From: JAAYCI01 sp964367945 | Lineage (GTDB): Bacteria > Bacillota > Clostridia > Oscillospirales > Ruminococcaceae | Reading direction: 5' to 3' | Assembly (NCBI GenBank): GCA_964367945.1 | Contig: CAYIZZ010000098.1 | Location: 1 to 9,347, forward strand | DNA: 9,347 bases | Shown: one piece after another, positions 1 to 6,224 of the stretch | Layout of the letters: each line of letters opens with the position of its first letter | Position numbering within the stretch: position 1 is the first letter of the stretch | The notes under the pieces: model-generated | Told to the model about the DNA's origin: nothing | The model's input: the letters and a program-made list of their open reading frames with translations, nothing else | The model's database searches: none | Position numbers and translations under genes: made by a program

Positions 1-20
1 CGATTTTATTACAATGTATT

Positions 21-69
21 ACTGAGTTTTTCAAACAATAATGTGAACTCAGTATGTTTTTCTGTTTTT
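21..69 (+). terminator. Possible rho-independent terminator
   Basis: ACTGAGTT at 21-28 and AACTCAGT at 46-53 form a perfect 8-bp stem with a 17-nt loop, followed on the plus strand by two T-runs (55-60 and 64-68). It could end a plus-strand gene lying left of the window. The long loop and the AT-rich setting make it uncertain. Confidence 0.3.
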
Positions 70-286
70 CTCGGTTTTAACATTGCTTATCGGCTGTAAA
101 ACCGCATTAATACGATACTTTTCCATGCCCATTATGGTTATTTGTCGCAATACAAAAAATATGCGAAATATTATAAATTAGGAAATTTGCCGACTTGCTG
201 ATATTGAGACTGAGCCAATGAAGCAGTAACGCACCCAATAGCACACAAGAATTTGCCAACACCCAATATGGGCTATCACATGCTTA

Positions 287-308
287 CCAATATGATGCTT
301 CATATTGG
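287..308. repeat. Short perfect inverted repeat
   Basis: CCAATATG at 287-294 and CATATTGG at 301-308 form a perfect 8-bp stem around a 6-nt loop. A third partial copy of the arm (CCAATATG) lies at 263-270. No T-run or adjacent gene gives it a clear role. Confidence 0.4.
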
Positions 309-332
309 ATACAGATTCAAATTTTAAATAAA

Positions 333-428
333 TCAAACTGAGAAGAACGGCCAAAAATCGAGTGCAAGCGTTCCAAATACAAACGTCATTACGAAACAAA
401 TACCAACCAGCGCCAGTCCGTTTTTCAT
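333..428 (-). CDS. Doubtful 31-aa hydrophobic peptide
   Basis: This ATG-initiated frame encodes 31 residues. It starts with MKNG and then runs hydrophobic for about 20 residues (LALVGICFVMTFVFGTLAL), ending FWPFFSV, so as translated it would be one membrane segment. There is no good Shine-Dalgarno sequence before the ATG, and the gene lies in an otherwise degraded AT-rich region. It may be a tiny membrane protein, the N-terminal remnant of a lost membrane protein, or chance. No family is recognised. Confidence 0.2.
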   Translation of the reverse strand: MKNGLALVGICFVMTFVFGTLALDFWPFFSV

Positions 429-548
429 ACAGTTTACTTTATCTATTAACGTATTTTTTGCACGGATGTGATATATCATTCCCTCAAGAAATTATATACA
501 CACTTGCGTTGCCTCTTTGGCATAGTTAAAGGGTTTGTACATGCAAGT

Positions 549-587
549 AAAATGCACCGAAGTAAATAACTTACTTCAGTGCATTTT
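549..587 (-). terminator. Hairpin downstream of dehydrogenase gene
   Basis: A 9-bp arm (549-557 with 579-587) and a 7-bp arm (559-565 with 571-577) stack around a single C/A mismatch and a 5-nt loop. The outer pairs are A/T, so each strand ends the stem in TTTT. On the minus strand it lies about 230 nt beyond the dehydrogenase stop and is the first strong hairpin there, so it may end that transcript. It could work in both directions. Confidence 0.5.
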
Positions 588-819
588 ATGAAATATAAAA
601 TTAAATGTGAATCTATGGTGGTAATTATTTAACTAAGAAACAATCACAGAAGACGTTATGAATGCTGATAAAACTCGTTTTTTCAATATAAAATACTTCT
701 TTCCAGTTGTATAAATTTTTATCGTTCCGTTCCAAGTACTATACAAGTGGATTTTTTGACATCAAAATCAATACTAATCACGCTGAGTATAATGCGTCAC
801 ATTTTGTGCAACCTACTCA

Positions 820-2214
820 TTATTCAGATGCAATATCTCCGAATAGATATTCATCGCTGGGAATTTGTTCATCAATCGGAATAGATACCCATGTTGTGTT
901 TATCATGTGCTTCCATGTAACATTTTCAGATGCAATATTTCCGCCCCATGTACCGCAACCAAGCGTAAGGGTAAATGGCATTCCGTTGTCCCAGTTTCCG
1001 CTGTTTCCATAACAAACCGCTTGACGCACCATAACTCTCGATGTGCATGTTCTGTTTGCCACTTCCATGATATGGTCTTCGTTTGTCGAGTGAATACCGC
1101 AAGAATGACCCTTGCCCGACCATTCGTGAATTTCATTTATCATATCAACAGCGGCAGAGAAATCGGTATATTTGTAGACAGTCAGGACAACAGACAATTT
1201 TTCGCCTGAAAACGGATATTTTTCACCGGCACCGGTTTCCTCAACCATGATAAACTTAGTATCTTCAGGTACACTAAATCCTGCAATTTCGGCAATTTTC
1301 GGGGCAGGCATTGCTGTGATTCCAGATTTCGGGTTCAAATGACCGTTATCCAAAAACATAGTAGCACCGAGCTTTGCTTTTTCGTCTGCATTGCACAAAT
1401 ATCCGCCGAGCGATTTTAGCTTAGACATAGCTGTATCATAAATTGTGTCTTTAACAATGATGGCATTATCTGAAGAGCAACTTGTTGCATAATCAAATGT
1501 TTTAGAAAGCATGATTTTGTTACAAGCGTCGTCGAGATCTGCGGTTTCGTCCACAATAACAACAGCATTGCCCGCGCCCACACCGTATGCCGGAGTGCCT
1601 GAGGAATAAGAAGCTTTCACAAGTGCTGCACCACCCGTTGAAACTATCAGGTCACACTGACGCATAACTTCGGATGAAATTTCAATACTAGATTGGTCAA
1701 CCGATATCAAAAGATCTTCGGGAGCTCCATGCCTTTTCAGCGCATCTCTCATAATATCAACAATCAATAGATTGGTTTTCAGTGATCTTGGATGAGGTGA
1801 AAAGATCATAGCATTTCGACCTTTTAATGCGCTGATAGCCTTTATAACAGGAGTTGCTTCCGGGTTTGTACAAGGAGTAATGGCACCGACAACACCAACA
1901 GGTTTTGCAAGTTTCATGATTCCTTTTTCCGAGATGTGTTCGATAACACCGACAGATTTTACTCCTATTAAATCACGTAAAGCACCTCGAATTTTCTTTT
2001 GCAGTTTACCGTATTTGCCTTCATAATATCCGAGGCGTGACTCCTCCACAGCTAAAGTGGCAATTTTTTCGGAGTTTTCTTTTTTCACAATAGCCCAAGC
2101 TACTGCGGTCACAATTTCGTCTACTTTTTCTTGTGAAAAACCTTCTGCAATTTTTTGTGCACTTCTGGCACGCTCCATCAAAGAAGAAACGTATTCTGTA
2201 GCGGATTGACTCAT
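820..2214 (-). CDS. CoA-acylating aldehyde dehydrogenase, sulfoacetaldehyde dehydrogenase-like
   Basis: This encodes 464 residues, the normal length for the CoA-acylating aldehyde dehydrogenases that interconvert an aldehyde and an acyl-CoA with NAD(P). The visible motifs are the nucleotide-binding STGG at 192-195, the GVGAGN loop at 211-216, the likely catalytic Cys246 in the ATSCSSDNA segment, and the C-terminal signature GCGTWGGN at 419-426 followed by SENVTWKHMINTTW. The overall pattern resembles clostridial succinate-semialdehyde dehydrogenase (SucD). The GNWDNGMPFTLTLGCGTWGG stretch is closer, from memory, to SauS-type sulfoacetaldehyde dehydrogenase (acylating). The true substrate (sulfoacetaldehyde, succinic or malonic semialdehyde, or a simple aldehyde) cannot be settled from sequence. 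No signal peptide is seen, so it is presumably cytoplasmic. The frame is open for 19 more codons upstream, but the ATG at 2214 has AGGGGAG with a 5-nt spacer, so it is chosen. The LysR gene ends 200 bp upstream on the same strand. Confidence 0.85.
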   Translation of the reverse strand: MSQSATEYVSSLMERARSAQKIAEGFSQEKVDEIVTAVAWAIVKKENSEKIATLAVEESRLGYYEGKYGKLQKKIRGALRDLIGVKSVGVIEHISEKGIMKLAKPVGVVGAITPCTNPEATPVIKAISALKGRNAMIFSPHPRSLKTNLLIVDIMRDALKRHGAPEDLLISVDQSSIEISSEVMRQCDLIVSTGGAALVKASYSSGTPAYGVGAGNAVVIVDETADLDDACNKIMLSKTFDYATSCSSDNAIIVKDTIYDTAMSKLKSLGGYLCNADEKAKLGATMFLDNGHLNPKSGITAMPAPKIAEIAGFSVPEDTKFIMVEETGAGEKYPFSGEKLSVVLTVYKYTDFSAAVDMINEIHEWSGKGHSCGIHSTNEDHIMEVANRTCTSRVMVRQAVCYGNSGNWDNGMPFTLTLGCGTWGGNIASENVTWKHMINTTWVSIPIDEQIPSDEYLFGDIASE

Positions 2215-2219
2215 TTTTT

Positions 2220-2226
2220 CTCCCCT
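2220..2226 (-). promoter_or_regulatory. Ribosome binding site fixing the dehydrogenase start
   Basis: On the minus strand the sequence reads AGGGGAG, then AAAAA, then ATG (2214-2212). The upstream in-frame ATG at 2271 has no comparable purine tract, and the 19 residues it would add (with GWTGERNKTNKRGEK) do not look like a family N-terminus. Confidence 0.75.
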
Positions 2227-2288
2227 TTTATTAGTTTTATTTCTTTCCCCAGTCCATCCAATCAAAACCAAAAAATTAAGCTTTACTT

Positions 2289-2316
2289 TGTATAATTAAA
2301 ATTTAACACAAAGCAA
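2289..2316 (-). promoter_or_regulatory. Candidate promoter of the dehydrogenase gene
   Basis: On the minus strand TTGCTT (2316-2311) is followed by a 16-nt spacer and TATACA (2294-2289). Transcription would begin near 2282, giving a leader of about 70 nt before the ATG at 2214. Both hexamers are imperfect, as expected of an activator-dependent promoter, and the dyads just upstream fit that reading. Confidence 0.35.
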
Positions 2317-2332
2317 CGCTACCGTCTAATAC

Positions 2333-2386
2333 ATGATTAATCATATACTCATAATAAAATTGTTATAAAAAAATGAACATGAGTAT
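2333..2386. promoter_or_regulatory. Cluster of dyads, candidate LysR operator
   Basis: A perfect 12-bp palindrome, ATGATTAATCAT, occupies 2333-2344. It abuts ATACTCAT at 2345-2352, whose perfect inverse ATGAGTAT lies at 2379-2386. ATAC also precedes the palindrome (2329-2332). The palindrome centre is about 57 bp upstream of the inferred start of the dehydrogenase transcript, which is where LysR-type activators usually bind their recognition site. No copy was found before the LysR or carboxyltransferase genes. Confidence 0.4.
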
Positions 2387-2414
2387 TTCGCTCAAATTCC
2401 TTGTGCATTTTGCA

Positions 2415-3317
2415 TTATAAAATCGGTTCGTAATTGTCAGATTTATCAAAATAATTGATTAAATAGTCTCTAAACTTTTTTGCAGAAGTTGACAAATAAT
2501 CGTCCTCTCGCCACATCAGGTTTAAATAAGCGTGGCATTTCGGGAACTCAATTGGCAAAAGTGAGACATTATTATAAGGATCGCCCCAAATTTTACCCCA
2601 AGTTATAGTCGGCGCGAACGCCAAACCCAAACCCTTTTCGATGAAGTTTTTCACCGTTTCAGGGCTGTTGCTCTCCAAAATTATCTTCGGTTTAAAGCTC
2701 ACCATCTCGCAATAAAAATCAGTAATAGTGCGCATGCTCTTGCCGCTTTGCAGGGCAATGAAGTCGAAACCACTTAAGTCGTGGAGATTTATTGTGGTAT
2801 TATTCGACAGCTCGCTTGTCTTTGGCATGGCGACTAAAATGTCCTCGCGGAACAATGAACAGGCGTTCGGATGGTCGGATATAGGGTGGGCTGTAGAGTA
2901 TAAAAAAATGTCGTAGTTGGCTCTGGACGCAACATTGTAGTTACCGTGAAGGATTTTAAACTTTGTCGTGGGGTAGATTTTGTTGAACTCCATAATAATT
3001 TCCGGCAGGATTTTCGACGCAGAGGACAGGGAAATGGTCACAATAGTGTCAAATGCTTTTTTACTTTCCTGTATATCCGTTTCTATGCCCTCTATCTCTT
3101 TTAGTATCCTGTTTGTACGATCCAGAAGTATTTTGCCATAGTTATTAAGCTTTATATTCTTGCCCACACGATCGAAAAGCGACACACCCAATTCCTTTTC
3201 CAGGTTGTGGAGTGTGCGACTAAGTGAGGGCTGGGCAATGTGCAATTCATTTGACGCTTTTGTGATGTGCTCTAACTCCGCGATTTTCTTGAAGCACAAC
3301 AGTGCCTGTATATCCAT
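2415..3317 (-). CDS. LysR-family transcriptional regulator
   Basis: This encodes 300 residues, the standard LysR length. Residues 1-60 are the winged helix-turn-helix: MDIQALLCFKKIAELEHITK, then ASNELHIAQPSLSRTLHNLE with the recognition helix, then KELGVSLFDR. A linker helix follows to about residue 88. From about residue 90 comes the periplasmic-binding-protein-like effector domain with the usual VTISLSSASKILPEIIMEF opening. LysR proteins act as tetramers and respond to a small metabolite. The ATG at 3317 has AGGAGG with a 7-nt spacer, so the start is secure. It has its own sigma-A-like promoter and lies between the two metabolic genes on the same strand. The closest dyads are those before the dehydrogenase gene, so that gene is the likely target; the effector is unknown. 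Confidence 0.93.
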   Translation of the reverse strand: MDIQALLCFKKIAELEHITKASNELHIAQPSLSRTLHNLEKELGVSLFDRVGKNIKLNNYGKILLDRTNRILKEIEGIETDIQESKKAFDTIVTISLSSASKILPEIIMEFNKIYPTTKFKILHGNYNVASRANYDIFLYSTAHPISDHPNACSLFREDILVAMPKTSELSNNTTINLHDLSGFDFIALQSGKSMRTITDFYCEMVSFKPKIILESNSPETVKNFIEKGLGLAFAPTITWGKIWGDPYNNVSLLPIEFPKCHAYLNLMWREDDYLSTSAKKFRDYLINYFDKSDNYEPIL

Positions 3318-3346
3318 AGCAATACCTCCTTTGGAATGAAAAATGA

Positions 3347-3547
3347 CTGCTATTTAATTATACTACGTACAAAGATACTAAACAAGATGAAATACAAAAA
3401 ACAGTTCAACGTATATTATTTGGATGTGAAACTAGAAATAACAAGACTAAAGTTATCAAATTCGATGTCTTTGGTTGTGGAACAAGCAACTGTATGAGGC
3501 CTGAAGAAATGCGTACAAAAAAGCACCAAGTGTCACTCGATGCCTGA
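3347..3547 (+). pseudogene. Possible 3' remnant of an unknown plus-strand gene
   Basis: A plus-strand frame is open for 66 codons between an upstream TGA at 3344 and TGA at 3545. It has no start codon near its beginning and no ribosome binding site. The translation looks protein-like, with residues such as KVIKFDVFGCGTSNCMRPEE and a paired-cysteine pattern, and ends KKHQVSLDA. The frame stops 10 bp before the hairpin at 3558-3586, which has T-rich sequence on both sides and could end transcripts from both strands. The LysR promoter lies across its first part. It may be the tail of a gene whose front was lost. The family is not recognised, and chance is possible. Confidence 0.25.
3357..3385 (-). 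promoter_or_regulatory. Sigma-A-type promoter of the LysR gene
   Basis: On the minus strand TTGTTT (3385-3380) is followed by a 17-nt spacer and a perfect TATAAT (3362-3357). The start would be near 3350, leaving a leader of about 33 nt with the strong AGGAGG before the ATG at 3317. This is the best-formed promoter in the minus-strand block and indicates LysR is transcribed independently of the carboxyltransferase. Confidence 0.6.
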
Positions 3548-3590
3548 ACAAACAAAAACCCGTACACCTTTTTATTGGTGACGGGTCTTG
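3547..3590 (-). terminator. Rho-independent terminator after the carboxyltransferase gene
   Basis: ACCCGT (3558-3563) pairs with ACGGGT (3581-3586), and CACC (3565-3568) pairs with GGTG (3577-3580), with one bulged A at 3564 and an 8-nt loop. On the minus strand the stem is followed by TTTTTGTTTGTT, starting about 15 bp past the carboxyltransferase stop. On the plus strand it is followed by CTTGTTTTG, so it may act in both directions. Confidence 0.8.
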
Positions 3591-3601
3591 TTTTGATTAT
3601 A

Positions 3602-5134
3602 TTACAGCGGTATGTTCCCATGACGTTTTGGAGGTAGGCTTTGCCTTTTACCGTTACAAGCTGCAAGTGCCGAACAAACACGCATTCTGGTTTCCGACGG
3701 CAAAATGACATCTTCAATATATCCCATCTGTGCCGCGGGATACGGTCCCGAAAAATTGTCTCTATACTTGGTAATCATCTCTGTACGCTTTGCGGCAGGA
3801 TCTTCTGCGGCATCAATATCACGTTTGAACACAATATTAGCTGCACCCTCGGCGCCCATTACCGCAATTTCGGCGCTGGGCCATGCAAAGCCCATGTCGG
3901 CACCAAGTGCACTGCAACACATAGCAATATATGCACCGCCATATGCTTTCCTTGTTACTACCGTGATTTTTGGCACAGTTGCTTCACTGTAGGCAAACAG
4001 TAACTTTGCACCGTGGCGAATAATCCCGCTGTGTTCCTGGTCGCATCCCGGTAAAAATCCGGGCACATCAACCAGCGTAACTAAAGGAATGTTAAACGCG
4101 TCACATCTGCGAACAAAACGTGCCGCCTTATCTGATGCGTTCACATCAAGACACCCAGCTTGTACTCTTGGCTGGTTTGCCACTATACCTACACAGCGTC
4201 CGCCCATACGTGCGAAACCAGTGATGATGTTTTTAGCAAACATTGGCTGTACGTCTAAAAAATCGCCATCATCCACAAGTTCATAAATTACATTATACAT
4301 GTCATATGCCTTGTTTGGACTGTCCGGAACAATGGTATTCAAGGATTCAGCAAGACGATTTGTGGCATCATTTACCACTTTTCGTGGCGCTGGCATATCG
4401 TTGTGCGAAGGCAAGAACGAAATCAAGCGCCGAATTTCGGCGATACACTCGGTATCATTTTTAGACATGAAATGCGCCACACCGCTTGTTTCGTTGTGTA
4501 CACGTGCACCACCCAGTGCCTCGAAAGTCACGTCTTCACCTGTTACCGTTTTTATAACCTCGGGCCCTGTGATAAACATATGTGATGTATCTTCCACCAT
4601 GAAAATAAAGTCGGTAATGGCGGGTGAATATACCGCGCCACCGGCGCACGGACCCATTATAGCGCTGATTTGAGGAATGACACCAGAAGAAATAGTGTTG
4701 CGATAAAATATTTTGCCGAAACCGTTTAGCGCAGGCACACCTTCTTGTATACGTGCACCACCTGAATCCATCATGCCCACAATGGGTGCGCGGTTTGTAA
4801 GTGCAAGATCTTGAACTTTTGCAATCTTATCGGCATGCACTTCGCCTAAAGATCCGCCCAATACGGTGAAATCCTGGGCATAAGCGTATACCGTGCGACC
4901 ATCTACGGTACCAAAACCTGTCACCACACCGTCACATGGTGCATCTTTTGTTCCCATATCAAACTGTGTGCATCTGTGCTGTGCAAAAGCATCCAGTTCA
5001 CAAAAACTGCCCTCGTCAAACAAATGTTCCAGCCTTTGACGCGCCGTCAGTTTTCCTTTTTTATTCTGAGCCTCTATGCGTTTCGCCCCGCCACCTAGCT
5101 TTAATGTCTCTCGTTTTTGTTTTAATGTTTCCAT
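3602..5134 (-). CDS. mmdA: Methylmalonyl-CoA decarboxylase/acyl-CoA carboxylase carboxyltransferase subunit (MmdA type)
   Basis: This encodes 510 residues, the usual length for the biotin-dependent carboxyltransferase subunit that moves a carboxyl group between (methyl)malonyl-CoA and biotin. It carries two crotonase-fold halves. The first has GARIQEG at 126-132 and the oxyanion-hole segment GPCAGGAVYSPA at 161-172. The second has VDVPGFLPG at 355-363 and RKAYGGAYIAM at 395-405. The C-terminus KRHGNIPL is typical of the family. In Na+-pumping decarboxylases this is the alpha subunit, working with a biotin carrier and membrane subunits; in propionyl-CoA carboxylase it works with a biotin carboxylase. 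None of those partners is in the window, so the complex cannot be decided. The ATG at 5134 is chosen over one 16 codons upstream because GGAGGG lies 10 nt before it. It is followed by its own terminator. Confidence 0.92.
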   Translation of the reverse strand: METLKQKRETLKLGGGAKRIEAQNKKGKLTARQRLEHLFDEGSFCELDAFAQHRCTQFDMGTKDAPCDGVVTGFGTVDGRTVYAYAQDFTVLGGSLGEVHADKIAKVQDLALTNRAPIVGMMDSGGARIQEGVPALNGFGKIFYRNTISSGVIPQISAIMGPCAGGAVYSPAITDFIFMVEDTSHMFITGPEVIKTVTGEDVTFEALGGARVHNETSGVAHFMSKNDTECIAEIRRLISFLPSHNDMPAPRKVVNDATNRLAESLNTIVPDSPNKAYDMYNVIYELVDDGDFLDVQPMFAKNIITGFARMGGRCVGIVANQPRVQAGCLDVNASDKAARFVRRCDAFNIPLVTLVDVPGFLPGCDQEHSGIIRHGAKLLFAYSEATVPKITVVTRKAYGGAYIAMCCSALGADMGFAWPSAEIAVMGAEGAANIVFKRDIDAAEDPAAKRTEMITKYRDNFSGPYPAAQMGYIEDVILPSETRMRVCSALAACNGKRQSLPPKRHGNIPL

Positions 5135-5194
5135 TTTTGGTAAACCCTCCTTAATAATACAGTTCTTTAACTTGAAAAACACTATATCTTTTGG

Positions 5195-5255
5195 GCAGAA
5201 ATTCCGTCTACCTGTGTTGTCCTCAAACGTTCACTTGGATAGAGAAGATTTCTGC
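5195..5255 (-). promoter_or_regulatory. Structured leader hairpin upstream of mmdA
   Basis: On the minus strand GCAGAAAT (5255-5248) and ATTTCTGC (5202-5195) form a perfect 8-bp outer stem. After a 4-by-4 internal loop, TCTAT pairs with GTAGA (one G-U). A further short helix, CCAA with TTGaGG, is possible inside. The element ends 60 nt before the mmdA start codon and lies within a long leader. It matches no riboswitch class I can recognise; it could be a regulatory RNA, a protein operator or chance. Confidence 0.35.
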
Positions 5256-5367
5256 TCGACAGTCTTATGGTCTTTTAAAAGTTGAACGATTATAGTTCTG
5301 TTTAAGTAACAAAAGATAAAGCATGCATTGTTAATTTTAGACTTTAACGTTTAAGCATACTTTATAC

Positions 5368-5395
5368 ATTATACATTCCGATTGACGACAACAAA
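5368..5395 (-). promoter_or_regulatory. Weak promoter candidate for mmdA
   Basis: On the minus strand TTTGTT (5395-5390) is followed by a 16-nt spacer and TATAAT (5373-5368). If used, the mmdA leader would be about 230 nt and would contain the hairpin at 5195-5255. A second TATAAT at 5294-5289 has no good -35 box at normal spacing. The choice between them is open. Apart from the hairpin, the sequence between 5135 and 5529 shows no gene. Confidence 0.3.
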
Positions 5396-5529
5396 GTAAA
5401 ACAGAATATTAATAGTCAGACTGTATAGACTTCAGGATGATTTGACTACAACTATATCAAATTTATTATATAATTTCCAGTGTTTTTTTAAATTCACCAA
5501 TGTTCTGTATAATATATCCTGTAATAACG

Positions 5530-5888
5530 TTATAAAATATAAGTATTCTTAATGAATTTATGCCCTATAAATCCTCTATCGAATATTCCATCTGCCTCTT
5601 TATCATCCCATACAGTTAAAACGAGCAATTTTGGAGTAATGTCAAGTTTGTCTATCTCGTAAGTTACTTGATTTTCCGATTTTGTCAACGAAGATGTCGT
5701 AGAATCCTATATCTTCGCCTGCCACAAATCTTTATAAAAGTAAGCAGTAAATTTTTCATGTTCACCATATTCGTTTTCATATGGGGTATGTAGCTATAAA
5801 CTTCTTTATCTGTATCTTTAATGTAGTCCTGCACGCAAAATATAACTGAGCGGTTTGAAAAATATCCTTTTGGGCTTGCCCCCAGAGT
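5530..5888 (-). pseudogene. Broken gene of unknown function next to the IS
   Basis: Two minus-strand frames together read like one protein. From 5888 one frame gives SPKGYFSNRSVIFCVQDYIK followed by DTDKEVYSYIP. Near 5783 the sense passes to another frame: YENEYGEHEKFTAYFYKDLW and so on. That frame meets a TAG near 5706 and then continues as VTYEIDKLDITPKLLVLTVW, DDKEADGIFDRGFIGHKFIK, ending at TAA 5532. A third frame around 5660-5715 also reads plausibly (GFYDIFVDKIGKS), so a compensating pair of frameshifts is an alternative to the nonsense codon. The left end coincides with the IS boundary, and no continuation was recognised beyond the IS. No family is recognised. Confidence 0.4.
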
Positions 5889-5909
5889 TGTACCAGGAGC
5901 AAAGTTAGT
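5889..5909 (+). repeat. IS left terminal inverted repeat
   Basis: This 21-bp end starts TGTACCA and ends CAAAGTTAGT. Compared with the reverse complement of 7123-7143, 16 of 21 positions agree, and the mismatches cluster in the middle. Confidence 0.7.
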
Positions 5910-5938
5910 AAAACTATGGTGAACTAACAATGGAGGGA

Positions 5939-6224
5939 ATGAAAAACGGCAAGGAAGAAATACACAATAGAACAGATTATCGTGAAATTGCGAGAAGTCG
6001 AGGTTCTTTGTAGTCAAGGCAAGACGATAGTAGAAGCCGCCCGTCAGGTAGAAATCCAGGAGCAGACGTACTATCGATGGCGGAAAGAATATGGCGGGAT
6101 GAATAGTGCCGAGGCAAAGCAGTTGAAACAATTAGAGAAAGAAAATGCTCGGCTGAAAAAGATGGTGGCTGAACAGGCGTTGGACGTCGCTATATTGAAA
6201 GATGTAAACTCAAAAAACTTCTAA
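5939..6224 (+). pseudogene. IS3-family OrfA with displaced start
   Basis: From 5943 one frame reads KTARKKYTIEQIIVKLREVE, then the helix-turn-helix QGKTIVEAARQVEIQEQTYY, RWRKEYGG, and a leucine-rich coiled-coil segment (LKQLEKENARLKKMVAEQAL), ending DVNSKNF. This is the full classic OrfA, which binds the terminal repeats and pairs with OrfB. The natural start is ATG 5939, which has GGAGGG just upstream, but it is out of frame: the A-run at 5942-5946 appears to hold one base too many. Read literally, ATG 5939 gives a 24-residue peptide. The GTG at 5982 is only the first in-frame alternative and would remove the N-terminus. Confidence 0.8.
6212..6218 (+). promoter_or_regulatory. Programmed -1 frameshift site
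   Basis: The heptamer A AAA AAC lies in register with the OrfA codons (TCA AAA AAC), two codons before the OrfA stop. A -1 slip continues as LLSQLKRRAAA, the expected OrfB beginning. This is the standard way IS3-family elements make the OrfAB transposase. Confidence 0.7.

Larger units (their letters stand above)
1..819. other. Gene-poor AT-rich region
   Basis: No convincing gene is seen here. The longest open frames lack ribosome binding sites and family-like sequence. The stretch holds three hairpin-forming inverted repeats (21-53, 287-308 and 549-587, listed separately), a doubtful 31-residue hydrophobic ORF at 333-428, and a 27-residue frame on the minus strand at 49-132. On the minus strand just after the dehydrogenase gene there is a short protein-like open stretch of about 37 codons without an ATG, ending around position 629. 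Together this looks like decayed sequence downstream of the dehydrogenase gene. Confidence 0.5.

Noticed and set aside
178..399. 73-aa minus-strand ORF
   Set aside because: It has no ribosome binding site, an unusual composition rich in Ile, Cys and Trp, and crosses the hairpin at 287-308.
865..1209. Plus-strand ORFs opposite the dehydrogenase gene
   Set aside because: They are antisense to clear family motifs and have no initiation signal.
3406..3717. 103-aa minus-strand ORF
   Set aside because: It overlaps the 3' end of mmdA in another frame and runs through its terminator.
3641..4003. 120-aa and other plus-strand ORFs within mmdA
   Set aside because: These are antisense shadows of a well-conserved gene.
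5685..6131. 148-aa minus-strand ORF spanning the IS left end
   Set aside because: Most of it is antisense to the recognisable IS OrfA and crosses the IS boundary. Only the part beyond 5888 looks meaningful, and that is reported as a pseudogene.
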